DNA of 35,381 nucleotides. Source: JALZAA01 sp035316025. GTDB lineage: Bacteria; Actinomycetota; Acidimicrobiia; IMCC26256; JACDBD01. Positions 16,352-24,206 of the stretch are shown one piece after another. The stretch spans positions 1 to 35,381 of the forward strand of contig DATFXL010000136.1 in NCBI GenBank assembly GCA_035316025.1. Direction: 5' to 3'. A program made the translations under genes and the position numbers. The notes beneath the pieces are model-generated. The model did not search any database, was not told the origin of the DNA, and saw only the letters and a list, made by a program, of their open reading frames with translations. How positions within the stretch are numbered: the stretch's first letter is position 1; each line of letters opens with the position of its first letter.

Positions 16352-16753
16352 TCACTCCCCGGTGTTGCGGTAGATCTCCGTCATCGCGATGAGGCGGGAG
16401 TCGGCGAGCCCGGCGGTCCGGTCCTTGGACACGTCGCCATACTTCGGGCTGGACGTCATCTCGAGGAACGCCTTGCGCGACGGGTACTCGACGAGGATGA
16501 CGGCGTCCCACTCGTCGTCCTCGCCGCCGATCACCACGGAGTCGGCCCGGCCCTGCCACAGGATCCGGCCCCCGACCTGCTCGAGCATCGAGCGGACACG
16601 TTCGCCGTAGCGGGTGTACGAATCGCGACCCGATCCCTCGCCGTTGCCGCCGGCGCGCTCGGCGAACCTCAGCAGGTTCAGCATGACGACCGGGGTCTCG
16701 AGGTCACTCTCGACCAGCGCCTTGATCTGCTCCTTGGTCGGTCCGGTCGGCAT
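16352..16753 (-). CDS. DUF1330-type dimeric alpha-beta barrel protein
   Basis: The 133-residue protein contains PVVMLNLLRFAE near the N-terminus and then DAVILVEYPSRKAFLEM with a following KYGDVSKDRTAGL. This is the pattern of DUF1330/EthD-like ferredoxin-fold proteins that form dimeric alpha-beta barrels. Function is not established for the family. It is somewhat longer than the usual 95-100 residues because of an N-terminal helix (TKEQIKALVESD). ATG 16753 has AAAGGAACG upstream. It starts 20 bp after the sulfatase stop and is probably the last gene of the TetR-sulfatase-DUF1330 operon. Confidence 0.78.
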   Translation of the reverse strand: MPTGPTKEQIKALVESDLETPVVMLNLLRFAERAGGNGEGSGRDSYTRYGERVRSMLEQVGGRILWQGRADSVVIGGEDDEWDAVILVEYPSRKAFLEMTSSPKYGDVSKDRTAGLADSRLIAMTEIYRNTGE

Positions 16754-16773
16754 CGGTTCGTTCCTTTCCCTCG

Positions 16774-18393
16774 TTACGCCGGGCGCGCCACGGGAAGCTT
16801 CGGGTCGCGCTCGGCCGGGAGGTTGTCGTAGAGGTCGGCGACAAGGTCGGACCGCACCGACCGGTACCCGCGGTCGTCCCACAGATTCTGGAATTGGTGC
16901 GGGTCCTCGTCGACCCGATAGAGCTCGCCCTCGGTGCCGTCGTAGGTGATGCGGCTGCGTGGCCCCCCGTGCGCGAGGCCGAGCCGGGCAGCGATGGCCT
17001 CGGGCAGAAGGCCGAGGAACTCCTCCAGGCCGTTGGGCTGCCCCGCCGTGCTGGGCTCGTACGTCGTGCACAGCCAGCCGTCGCGGTAGATCGACCGCAT
17101 GTGCATCCCGTAACCGGGGAACTGGCTGTCCCACTCGCACAGCGCGCGTTGGCGGTTCGAGCCGGGCGCGGCGGGAAGAGGCGCCCCCTGCATCGACGGC
17201 GACGGCTCGACGCCGGCGATGGCGCAGAACGTGGGCGCCAGGTCGACGTGCCCGATCGGATCGGCGACCGCGGCCGGCTCGACACCTGCCGAGGGCGCCG
17301 GACGCCACACGAGGGGCACGCGCATGAGGGCATCGGTGTGGAACGGCCCCTTGAACAAGAGCCCGTACTCGCCCTGCAGCTCGCCGTGGTCCGTGGTGAA
17401 GAACACGTCGGTGTCGTCGGACCACCCGCGCCCGGCGACCGTGTCGAGCACGCGGCCGCACGCCTCGTCGATGAGCTCGTTCATCACGTGCGCCATCGCG
17501 TTGACCTCGCGCAGCTGGTCGTCGGTGAGCGTCGACGGCACGAACCGGGCCGGGCCGCCTTCGACGTTGTGCCACGTGCCCTCGTAGAACCCGAGCCAGT
17601 GCGGCGGCTTCCGTGCGAGCACCTCGCGCACGGCGTCCGGCGAGCCCGGGTGCCCGGGCGGCAGGTCGAGGTCCTGCCACGGCACTCGCTTACGCTCCGC
17701 CGCAGGGGGATCCCACGGATGGTGCGGGTCGGGGAAGCTCATCCAGACGAACCAGTCGTCGCCGTCGTCGAGCGACTCGAGGAATGCGATCGTGCGATCA
17801 GCGACCCAGTCCGTGTGGTACAGGTCGCGCGGGATCGGATTCACCTTCGTCTCCGGCGCCCCGGTGTCGCCGCCGCCCTCGGCTTGGAGGAGTGCGGCGA
17901 AGCCCCCCACGTCATCGGGATGGTTCTCGGCGAGCCACTTGCCGTAGTGCTGGAACGGGCGGCCCGCCACCGTCGGCGCGTGCATGGCGAGCTCGGCGTG
18001 CTCGAAGCCGCGCAGCGGCCCGGTCGAGCCCTCGCCCGCCATCGCGTTCTCGGGGAACGTGAACATCGGGTCGAAGCCGGGATCGAAATGGGCCTTGCCG
18101 AGGAGCGCGGTGCGGTACCCGGCGTGTTCGGCGAGGTGGGCGGCGACGCTCGGTGCGTCGTGCGGGAGCCGGACGCCGTTGGCGAAGACGCCGTGCGTAC
18201 GCACGTACTGGCCGGTGAGCATGGTCGAGCGCGCCGGCATGCACACGGTGTTTTGGTTGTACGCCCGCCGGTAGTTGATGCCCTCGGCGGCGAGACGATC
18301 GACGACGGGGGTGCGCGCGATGTCGTTGCCATTGCATCCCAAGGCGTCGTAGCGCTGCTGATCGGTAGTGATGAAGAGGATCTTTCGTCCCAT
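16774..18393 (-). CDS. Formylglycine-dependent sulfatase family protein
   Basis: The 539-residue protein belongs to the type I sulfatase/alkaline phosphatase superfamily. The N-terminal metal site is FITTDQQRYDALGC, and the maturation motif is C51-M-P-A-R55, followed by STMLTG. This CxPxR core is what formylglycine-generating enzyme converts in true sulfatases. Further metal ligands lie in FVWMSFPDPHHPWDPP and VFFTTDHGELQGEYG. No signal peptide is seen, so it is probably cytoplasmic, and the substrate (sulfate or phosphonate ester) is open. No FGE gene lies in this window. ATG 18393 is preceded by AGGAAGGTG. It begins 14 bp after the tetR stop and is likely co-transcribed with it. Confidence 0.9.
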   Translation of the reverse strand: MGRKILFITTDQQRYDALGCNGNDIARTPVVDRLAAEGINYRRAYNQNTVCMPARSTMLTGQYVRTHGVFANGVRLPHDAPSVAAHLAEHAGYRTALLGKAHFDPGFDPMFTFPENAMAGEGSTGPLRGFEHAELAMHAPTVAGRPFQHYGKWLAENHPDDVGGFAALLQAEGGGDTGAPETKVNPIPRDLYHTDWVADRTIAFLESLDDGDDWFVWMSFPDPHHPWDPPAAERKRVPWQDLDLPPGHPGSPDAVREVLARKPPHWLGFYEGTWHNVEGGPARFVPSTLTDDQLREVNAMAHVMNELIDEACGRVLDTVAGRGWSDDTDVFFTTDHGELQGEYGLLFKGPFHTDALMRVPLVWRPAPSAGVEPAAVADPIGHVDLAPTFCAIAGVEPSPSMQGAPLPAAPGSNRQRALCEWDSQFPGYGMHMRSIYRDGWLCTTYEPSTAGQPNGLEEFLGLLPEAIAARLGLAHGGPRSRITYDGTEGELYRVDEDPHQFQNLWDDRGYRSVRSDLVADLYDNLPAERDPKLPVARPA

Positions 18394-18407
18394 GGAGCAC
18401 CTTCCTG

Positions 18408-19118
18408 TCACGCGGCTCGACCGGCTGAGCGGATGAGCGTTCGCTCGCAGGCCCTGAGCTCGTCGAGCAGCTTCGCGCGCGTCGACGTCGTTGCTACGCC
18501 GAGCAACGCGACACGCAGCGCGTAATCGGCCTCGGCGCGAAACCCGGTGGCGTCGATCTCGCCTGCTGCCCACCGGCGGATCACGCCGTTGACCGCCAGG
18601 GTGACGTGCACGCCGAGCACGTGGGCGTCGAGGTCGTCGCGCAGCAACCCCTCGTCGATCGCGTCGCGAATAGACGCCTCGTAGATCGCGATGGTCCGGC
18701 GGCGGATCGGAAGGCCGCGCCCCCCGGTGACGGGATCGTGGACCGCTTGGACGAGGGCGCCGTACAACACGGGGCGGGCGACGAAATGGTCGACGACCCC
18801 GGCGACGACGGCGCGCGCCCGGTCGAGCGGGTCGGGCGAGTCGACCGAGGTGAGTTGTCCGCCCAGATCCTCGAGGCCGGCGCGCAACACCCCGACGAGC
18901 ACGTCCTCCTTCGCTCCGACGAGGTTGTAGACGGTCGCGTAGCTCACGCCGGCGGCGTCGGAGAGACCGCGCATCGTGACACCGTCGAGCCCGTCCGTCT
19001 CGATGAGCCGCGCGGCGGCGTCGAGGATGCGTCGCCGCCGCCGCGCCTTGCCCTGCTCCCGGCGCCCCTGCTCGCTGTCGTCCTGCTGCGCCGAGTCGCT
19101 CCGTCGGGCAAAATTCAT
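18408..19118 (-). CDS. TetR/AcrR family transcriptional regulator
   Basis: The 236-residue protein has a basic N-terminal arm (GRREQGKARRRRRILDAA) and a TetR helix-turn-helix at about residues 46-68 (VTMRGLSDAAGVSYATVYNLV, then GAKEDVL). The ligand-binding domain, about 80-220, is of unknown specificity. It heads the operon with the sulfatase and DUF1330 genes and is divergent from the amidohydrolase operon, so it probably represses one or both. ATG 19118 lies 5 nt after a TATACT hexamer and lacks a ribosome binding site, so the message is probably leaderless. Confidence 0.9.
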   Translation of the reverse strand: MNFARRSDSAQQDDSEQGRREQGKARRRRRILDAAARLIETDGLDGVTMRGLSDAAGVSYATVYNLVGAKEDVLVGVLRAGLEDLGGQLTSVDSPDPLDRARAVVAGVVDHFVARPVLYGALVQAVHDPVTGGRGLPIRRRTIAIYEASIRDAIDEGLLRDDLDAHVLGVHVTLAVNGVIRRWAAGEIDATGFRAEADYALRVALLGVATTSTRAKLLDELRACERTLIRSAGRAA

Positions 19119-19185
19119 ATCAGAGTATAAGTTTGTCCTCGGGCCGAGCCGAGCGCAAGGGGCGGTTTCGGACGGCGCCTAGGCT
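19119..19185. promoter_or_regulatory. Divergent promoters of tetR (leaderless) and amidohydrolase
   Basis: Minus-strand TATACT (19129-19124) lies 5 nt before the tetR ATG at 19118, within a locally AT-rich stretch. It is part of an imperfect inverted repeat TTATA-N6-TATGA, a possible autoregulatory site. On the plus strand TAGGCT (19180-19185) is a candidate -10 for the amidohydrolase gene, giving a leader of about 20 nt that contains AGGGGA. Confidence 0.42.
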
Positions 19186-19211
19186 CCGGGCACGCGGCCG
19201 AGGGGACGGGC

Positions 19212-20915
19212 TTGACGCACGACCTGGTGATCCGGGACGGGACGATCGTCGACGGCACGGGCCGACCGTCGTTCCGGGGCGACGTAGCGGTGCGAGGCGA
19301 CCGCATCGTCGCCGTCGGCGCCGTCGACGGCAATGGCCGCGAGACGATCGACGCCGGCGGTCGTGTGGTCAGCCCGGGCTTCGTCGATGTCCACACCCAC
19401 CTCGACGCCCAGGTCGGCTGGGATCCCGTGGCGTCGTCGTCGTGCTGGCACGGCGTCACGTCGGTCGTCCTCGGCAACTGCGGCGTCACGTTCGCGCCGT
19501 GCAAGCCCGAGGACCGCGAGTACCTCGCCGAGCTGATGGAGTCGGTCGAGGACATCCCCGCCGCCAGCATCCTCGACGGCCTGTCGTGGCAGTGGAAGAC
19601 CTACGGCGAGTACCTCGCCGAGGTCGACCGGCTCCCGAAGGGCGTCAACGTCGGGGGCATGGTCGGGCACTGCGCGGTGCGGCATTGGGCGATGGGCGAG
19701 CGGGGCCTCGACGAGAAGCCCGCAGGCGATGACGACATCGCGGCGATGACGGCGCTCGTCGATGAGGCGATCGCCGCCGGCGCGCTCGGCTTCTCGACGT
19801 CGCGCACGATGCTCCACCGCGTCCCCGATGGCCGCGCCGTCCCGGGCACGTACGCCGCGCCCGACGAGCTCCTCGCCATCGGCGAGGTGCTCGGTCGCCA
19901 CGGGCGCGGCACGTTCGAGGTCGCGCCCAAGTTCGGCGAGGCGGACGGTCCCGACTACGAGGCGTCGAAGGCTGAAGTCTCGTGGATGGCGGAGATCAAC
20001 CGGACGACACGTCGGCCGGTCACGTTCGGGCTGGCGCAGAGCGACTTCCGTCCCGAACTGCATTCGCGCGTGCTCGGCTTCGTCGACGAGGAGGCGGCGC
20101 GCGGCGCGCACCTCCGCCCGCAAACGACCGCCCGCGGCATCGGCCTGCTGTTCGGCCTCGCGCACCGCACGTTCTACGACACGTTGCCGTCGTGGCGCGC
20201 GCTGCAGGCGCTCGACCTCGACGGCCGTCTCGCCGTGCTCGACGACGACGCGAGGCGCGCGGTGCTCGTCCGGGACGCCGACGAGCACCCGCCTGGCCTC
20301 GATCCCGGGTGGGTGTACCTGGTCGGGACACAGGACGCGCACTACGCATACACGCCGGAGGACAGCCTGGCCGCGATCGCGGTACAGGCGGGCGAGACGC
20401 CGGCGGCCACGTTCGTCCGCCTCACTCGTGAGAGCCGCGGCCGGGCGCTGTTCAGCTTCCCGTTCCTCAACCAGAGCCTCGCGGCAGTGGACGAGATGCT
20501 CCACCATCCGTCCGTGATGCTCGGGCTCGGGGACTCCGGCGCCCACGTCGGCCAGATCATGGACGCTTCATTGCCCACGTTCTTCCTGTCGCACTGGGTC
20601 CGCGACCGGGGCGTGTTCGGCCTCGAGGACGGGATCCGCCGCCTCACCTCCGACACCGCCGGCGTCTTCGGGATCACCGACCGCGGCGTGATACGGGAGG
20701 GCGCGTACGCCGACCTCAACGTGTTCGACCTCGATGGGATTCATCTGCCGCTGCCCGAGTACGTGCACGACTTCCCCGGCGGCGCGGGTCGATTCGTGCA
20801 GCGCGGCGACGGCTATGTCGCGACGATCGTGAACGGGCGCGTGTTCATGCGGGACGGTGAACCGACCGGAGACCTGGCCGGGACCGTCCTCCGGAGTGGT
20901 CCGCCGCGAGTCTGA
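19212..20915 (+). CDS. N-acyl-D-amino-acid deacylase-type amidohydrolase
   Basis: The 567-residue metal-dependent hydrolase has the beta-sandwich start (VIRDGTIVDGTGRPSFRGD), the HxH metal motif H61-T-H63 in FVDVHTHLD, the D-aminoacylase zinc-ligand cysteine C90 in GNCG, and late GLGDSGAHVG with the metal-binding aspartate. The C-terminal sandwich closes with GAYADLNVFD. Family members remove the acyl group from N-acyl-D-amino acids or related amides; many actinobacterial members have unknown substrates. The start is TTG 19212, with AGGGGA 5-10 nt upstream. The MBL-fold gene follows after 5 bp. A divergent TetR gene suggests inducible control. Confidence 0.87.
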   Translation: MTHDLVIRDGTIVDGTGRPSFRGDVAVRGDRIVAVGAVDGNGRETIDAGGRVVSPGFVDVHTHLDAQVGWDPVASSSCWHGVTSVVLGNCGVTFAPCKPEDREYLAELMESVEDIPAASILDGLSWQWKTYGEYLAEVDRLPKGVNVGGMVGHCAVRHWAMGERGLDEKPAGDDDIAAMTALVDEAIAAGALGFSTSRTMLHRVPDGRAVPGTYAAPDELLAIGEVLGRHGRGTFEVAPKFGEADGPDYEASKAEVSWMAEINRTTRRPVTFGLAQSDFRPELHSRVLGFVDEEAARGAHLRPQTTARGIGLLFGLAHRTFYDTLPSWRALQALDLDGRLAVLDDDARRAVLVRDADEHPPGLDPGWVYLVGTQDAHYAYTPEDSLAAIAVQAGETPAATFVRLTRESRGRALFSFPFLNQSLAAVDEMLHHPSVMLGLGDSGAHVGQIMDASLPTFFLSHWVRDRGVFGLEDGIRRLTSDTAGVFGITDRGVIREGAYADLNVFDLDGIHLPLPEYVHDFPGGAGRFVQRGDGYVATIVNGRVFMRDGEPTGDLAGTVLRSGPPRV

Positions 20916-20920
20916 CCGCA

Positions 20921-21817
20921 ATGTCGCAGGCAACACTCGACTGGCTGGGATGCGCGACGTTCCGTCTGACGGTCGGCGAGCTCGTTGTCTTTCTCGACGC
21001 GTACATGGACCGCGTGCCGGCCGCGCCGCCGGTCGGTCTGACGACCGGAGACGTCGACCGGGCCGACTGGGTGGTCGTCGGCCACTCGCACTTCGACCAC
21101 GTCTGGGGCGCCGAGACCATCGCCCGCAACACCGGGGCGCGGATCCTCGGGTCCTACGAGACGGTGCGCGTCATGGAGCAGGCGGGTGTCCCCGTCGAGC
21201 GACTTCTGCCCGTGGCCGGCGGTGAACGTGTCCGCCTCGCGCCCGACGTGACCGTGACCGCGTTCCCGAGCCAGCACTCGTGTGTCTGGTCGCAGAGCAA
21301 GATGACCGACGCCGACGAGGTGTGCATCGGCGACCTCGGACTGACGTATCAGGAACAGCAGGCTCGCTTCGCCGCCCTCGCGGATTGGTTCGGCACACTC
21401 GACGCCGGCGTGCAGGCACACCTCAGGGAGACCTACCAGGGCGCTCGCGGCGACGGGGGCGCGCTCGTGTTCCTGTTCGAGACCTCGGACGGCTCGCTCT
21501 TCTACCAGGACACGTCCGGGCACTGGTCAGGGGTCCTGCGCGATGTGCGCCCGGACGTGGCGATCGTCGCCGCCGCCGGGCGCGGCAACGTCGACGGCGA
21601 GCCTGTACAGGGATCGCTCGCCGGCTTCGTGGCGCGCGAGGCGGACCTCCTGCGCCCGCGGCGCGTCGTTCTGAGCCATCACGACGACTGGCTGCCCGGG
21701 TTCTCGAACGCGATCGACACGAAGCCGATCCGCGACGAACTGGCGCGCGTGTGCCCGCGGACGGAGCTCGTCGAGATGGGCTACCTCGAGGGTTACCGGC
21801 TGTTCGACGGCGGGTAG
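20921..21817 (+). CDS. MBL-fold metal-dependent hydrolase
   Basis: The 298-residue protein has the metallo-beta-lactamase signature H55-S-H57-F-D59-H60, with later FPSQHSCVW, a bridging-aspartate candidate in FYQDTSG, and LSHHDDW. This dinuclear zinc layout resembles UlaG/lactonase-like members rather than class B beta-lactamases. It starts 5 bp after the amidohydrolase stop, so the two form an operon and may act in sequence on the same compound (for example ring or lactone opening and deacylation), which is inference. The 3' end overlaps the convergent small gene by 25 bp. Confidence 0.86.
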   Translation: MSQATLDWLGCATFRLTVGELVVFLDAYMDRVPAAPPVGLTTGDVDRADWVVVGHSHFDHVWGAETIARNTGARILGSYETVRVMEQAGVPVERLLPVAGGERVRLAPDVTVTAFPSQHSCVWSQSKMTDADEVCIGDLGLTYQEQQARFAALADWFGTLDAGVQAHLRETYQGARGDGGALVFLFETSDGSLFYQDTSGHWSGVLRDVRPDVAIVAAAGRGNVDGEPVQGSLAGFVAREADLLRPRRVVLSHHDDWLPGFSNAIDTKPIRDELARVCPRTELVEMGYLEGYRLFDGG

Positions 21818-22077
21818 TCGGGCACGAGGCCGAGCGGCCCGCGCACCCGGTCCCGCCGGCGCTGCTGGCGATAGGCGAGCCTCCCGGCCCGGATCGCCGC
21901 GTGCCCGGCGCGGGCGGTCTCGTCGAGCCGGTCACCGACGCGGGCGAGCACCAGGTCGAGCTCGCCCACGGCGTCGTTGAAGTGGCGGGCCGCCCGTCCG
22001 AGCGCGCCCCGGCAGCTCTCGGCCAGGCCCGGCCGCAGGACGACGACGTTCACGGAGCGAGGCTGGGGTCGGGTCAT
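21793..22077 (-). CDS. Small basic protein of unknown function
   Basis: The frame from ATG 22077 gives 94 residues, with a GAGGGGG site close upstream. It reads TRPQPRSVNVVVLRPGL, then a long amphipathic helical region (ALGRAARHFNDAVGELDLVL ... DETARAGHAAIRAGRLA), a basic patch RQQRRRDRVRG and a short tail. Composition and the well-placed ribosome binding site favour coding. A helix-rich, possibly coiled structure is likely. It converges on and overlaps the MBL gene by 25 bp, and is divergent from the P450, sharing the intergenic region that holds two inverted repeats. No family recognised. Confidence 0.55.
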   Translation of the reverse strand: MTRPQPRSVNVVVLRPGLAESCRGALGRAARHFNDAVGELDLVLARVGDRLDETARAGHAAIRAGRLAYRQQRRRDRVRGPLGLVPDYPPSNSR

Positions 22078-22107
22078 GTGCCCCCTCACCGACTTGGACC
22101 GAGATGG

Positions 22108-22150
22108 GATACTCCACGGTATCGCTCCGCTATGCTGACGCCGGCGTCAG
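22108..22150. promoter_or_regulatory. P450 promoter with two inverted repeats (candidate operators)
   Basis: GATAC-N6-GTATC spans 22108-22123 and a perfect 16-bp palindrome CTGACGCCGGCGTCAG spans 22135-22150. A -10-like TATGCT (22131-22136) overlaps the palindrome's left edge, so a bound protein would cover the transcription start. The P450 ATG follows at 22187 with TTGGAGGG upstream. The two repeats differ in sequence and may bind two regulators. Confidence 0.5.
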
Positions 22151-22186
22151 GGAGGGGGCGCGGCCGTCGAGCTTGGAGGGACGTCC

Positions 22187-23392
22187 ATGTCCGAGGCGGA
22201 AGTGTCCGACTCGCCCGAGATGCCCGAAGGGCAGTTCGATTTCGACCCCGCGGGTCCGCAGCCCATGTACGACCTGCTGCGCGAGCACGCACCGGTCCTG
22301 CGCACCGACCAGGGCGGCACGATCGTCGCCCGCCACGAGGACGTCGAGTTCGCGCTCCGGAACGCCGACGTGTTCTCGTCCGACATGGACGCGGTGTCGA
22401 TCGGGAACGTGCGGCCGCTCATCCCGCTGCAGGTCAACCCGCCCGAGCACGTGAAGTACCGGCGGCTGCTCGACCCGTTGTTCGCGCCGAAGCAGGTGGC
22501 GCTGCTCGAGGCCGACGTACGCAAGCTGAGCAACCAGCTGATCGACGACTTCATCCAGACCGGCGAGTGCGAGTTCAACAGCGCCTTCGCGATCCCGCTC
22601 CCCTGCACCGTCTTCCTACGCCTGCTCGGGCTACCGCTCGAGGACCTCGAACTGTTCCTCCAGCTCAAGGACAACATCATCCGTCCCGACGGCGAAGCGG
22701 CGCAGATCCCCGAAGACGAGTTCACGCGGATCCAAGCCGAGACGGGCCAGAAGATCTACGCGCACTTCGACAACGTGCTCGACGAGCGCGAACGTCAGCC
22801 GCGCGATGACATGCTGACGGGATTCCTCCAAGCCGAGGTCGACGGCCACCGCCTGACCCGTGAGGACATCCTCGACATCTGCTACCTGTTCCTGCTCGCC
22901 GGGCTCGACACGGTGACGGCATCGATCGGGTGCATGGTGTCGTACCTCGCACAGCACCCGGAACAGAGGCAGCGCCTCGTCGACGACCCGTCGAAGATCC
23001 CAGGCGCGGTCGAAGAGCTCTTGCGGTGGGAGACACCGGTGCCGGGCGTGCCGCGTGTGGTCGCCCAGGAGGTCGAGCTGGGCGGCGAATGCCTGGAGCC
23101 CGGCGAAAAGGTCACGGTCCTGCTCGGCTCGGCGAACATCGACGAGCGAGGCTTCGCCGAGCCCGCCGACGTCGACTTCGAACGTCCGGCCAACCGTCAC
23201 CTCGCGTTCGGCGGCGGTGTGCATCGCTGCCTCGGTTCGCACCTGGCCCGCCTCGAGCTGCGGGTCGCGCTCGAGCAGCTCCACGAGCGCATCTCCGACT
23301 ACGAGATCAAGCCCGGCGAGCGGCCGAAGTACTCGGCGGGAATCCGCGCCGTCGAGTACCTGCCGCTCGTGTTCACTCCGGCCACGCCATGA
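22187..23392 (+). CDS. Cytochrome P450
   Basis: The 401-residue soluble bacterial P450 monooxygenase has the I-helix AGLDT (238-242), the K-helix E277xxR280 and the heme-binding FGGGVHRCLG (341-350, thiolate C348). The length and the 'PPEHVKYRRLLDPLF' region are typical of actinobacterial class I enzymes. It needs electrons from a ferredoxin; the next gene encodes one, and its ATG overlaps the P450 TGA (ATGA). No ferredoxin reductase is present in the window. Substrate unknown; the family includes steroid, terpene and fatty acid hydroxylases. The start ATG has GGAGGG 6-7 nt upstream. Expression is probably controlled at the inverted repeats directly upstream. Confidence 0.94.
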   Translation: MSEAEVSDSPEMPEGQFDFDPAGPQPMYDLLREHAPVLRTDQGGTIVARHEDVEFALRNADVFSSDMDAVSIGNVRPLIPLQVNPPEHVKYRRLLDPLFAPKQVALLEADVRKLSNQLIDDFIQTGECEFNSAFAIPLPCTVFLRLLGLPLEDLELFLQLKDNIIRPDGEAAQIPEDEFTRIQAETGQKIYAHFDNVLDERERQPRDDMLTGFLQAEVDGHRLTREDILDICYLFLLAGLDTVTASIGCMVSYLAQHPEQRQRLVDDPSKIPGAVEELLRWETPVPGVPRVVAQEVELGGECLEPGEKVTVLLGSANIDERGFAEPADVDFERPANRHLAFGGGVHRCLGSHLARLELRVALEQLHERISDYEIKPGERPKYSAGIRAVEYLPLVFTPATP

Positions 23393-23580
23393 AGGTGCGC
23401 GTCGACACCGACCTGTGCGTCGGGCACGGCCGTTGCTACGCCCTCGCGCCCGAGGTGTTCGACGCCGACGACCGCGGCCACTGCCTCATCCCCGACGAGG
23501 ACGTGCCCGCGGAGATCGAGGAGAAGGCACGCGTCGGCGAGGAGAACTGCCCCGAGCACGCCATCACGATCGAGGAGTGA
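23389..23580 (+). CDS. Ferredoxin, CxxHxxC...CP type, P450 partner
   Basis: The 63-residue protein has C10-VGH-GR-C16 and C54-P, the pattern of single-cluster actinobacterial ferredoxins in which the usual second cysteine is replaced (here H13). Such ferredoxins typically carry a [3Fe-4S] cluster, or possibly a 4Fe cluster with a non-cysteine ligand. The ATGA overlap with the P450 gene indicates translational coupling and fixed stoichiometry, and a role as its electron donor. Confidence 0.93.
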   Translation: MKVRVDTDLCVGHGRCYALAPEVFDADDRGHCLIPDEDVPAEIEEKARVGEENCPEHAITIEE

Positions 23581-23591
23581 CGCTCACGGCC

Positions 23592-23597
23592 TAGCCT
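23592..23597 (+). promoter_or_regulatory. -10 element TAGCCT, leaderless HhH-GPD gene
   Basis: TAGCCT is followed by 6 nt (GACGGC) and then GTG 23604, with no ribosome binding site between. A separate leaderless transcript is likely, although read-through from the P450 operon is also possible because the gap is only 23 bp. Confidence 0.35.
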
Positions 23598-23603
23598 GAC
23601 GGC

Positions 23604-24206
23604 GTGAAATCCGACCCCCACACTCAGGTCGGCGCTGCCATCCCGATCACGGGGGACGCCGAGGCCGACCGGCTGCTCGAAGACAACCCCCTCGCACTGC
23701 TCATCGGGATGCTGCTCGACCAGCAGGTCCCGATGGGATGGGCCTTCCGAGGCCCGTACACGCTGCGGGAACGTCTCGGCGGCTCGCTCGACGCCGAGAC
23801 GATCGCGGCGCTGGGCCCCGACGAGGTGGAGGCGATCTTCCGCGACAAGCCGGCGATGCACCGGTATCCCGGCTCCATGGGCAGGCGCACGTACGCGCTG
23901 TGTGCGTGCATCGTCGAGCACTACGGCGGCGACGCCGGCGCGATCTGGCGGGAGGCCCCGTCGGGTGACGAGACATACCGCCGCCTGCGGGAGCTCCCGG
24001 GCTACGGCGAGGAGAAGTCGAAGATCTTCCTCGCCATCCTCGGCAAGCGGTTGGGTCAGGCCGCACCGGGGTGGGAGGAGGCGGCGGCGCCATTCTCGGA
24101 CGCGGCGCCCCGCTCGGTCGCCGACGTCGGCTCGGCCGAGTCGCTCGAGCGCGTTCGTGAGTTCAAGAAGGCGCGGAAGGCACGGAAGCGCGGGAAGGCC
24201 GACTGA
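23604..24206 (+). CDS. HhH-GPD family DNA repair-like protein
   Basis: The 200-residue protein has the helix-hairpin-helix LPGYGEEKS (131-139) within a HhH-GPD fold and the N-terminal LLIGMLLDQQVPM segment that corresponds to the start of the glycosylase domain. The segment after the hairpin (IFLAILGKRLG ... GWEEAAAPF) matches the uncharacterised actinobacterial HhH-GPD family I know as TIGR03252. I do not see the usual catalytic Lys/Asp arrangement, so glycosylase activity is uncertain. The C-terminus is strongly basic (KKARKARKRGKAD), suited to DNA contact. Start GTG 23604. The 3' end overlaps the convergent exporter gene by 44 bp. Confidence 0.83.
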   Translation: MKSDPHTQVGAAIPITGDAEADRLLEDNPLALLIGMLLDQQVPMGWAFRGPYTLRERLGGSLDAETIAALGPDEVEAIFRDKPAMHRYPGSMGRRTYALCACIVEHYGGDAGAIWREAPSGDETYRRLRELPGYGEEKSKIFLAILGKRLGQAAPGWEEAAAPFSDAAPRSVADVGSAESLERVREFKKARKARKRGKAD

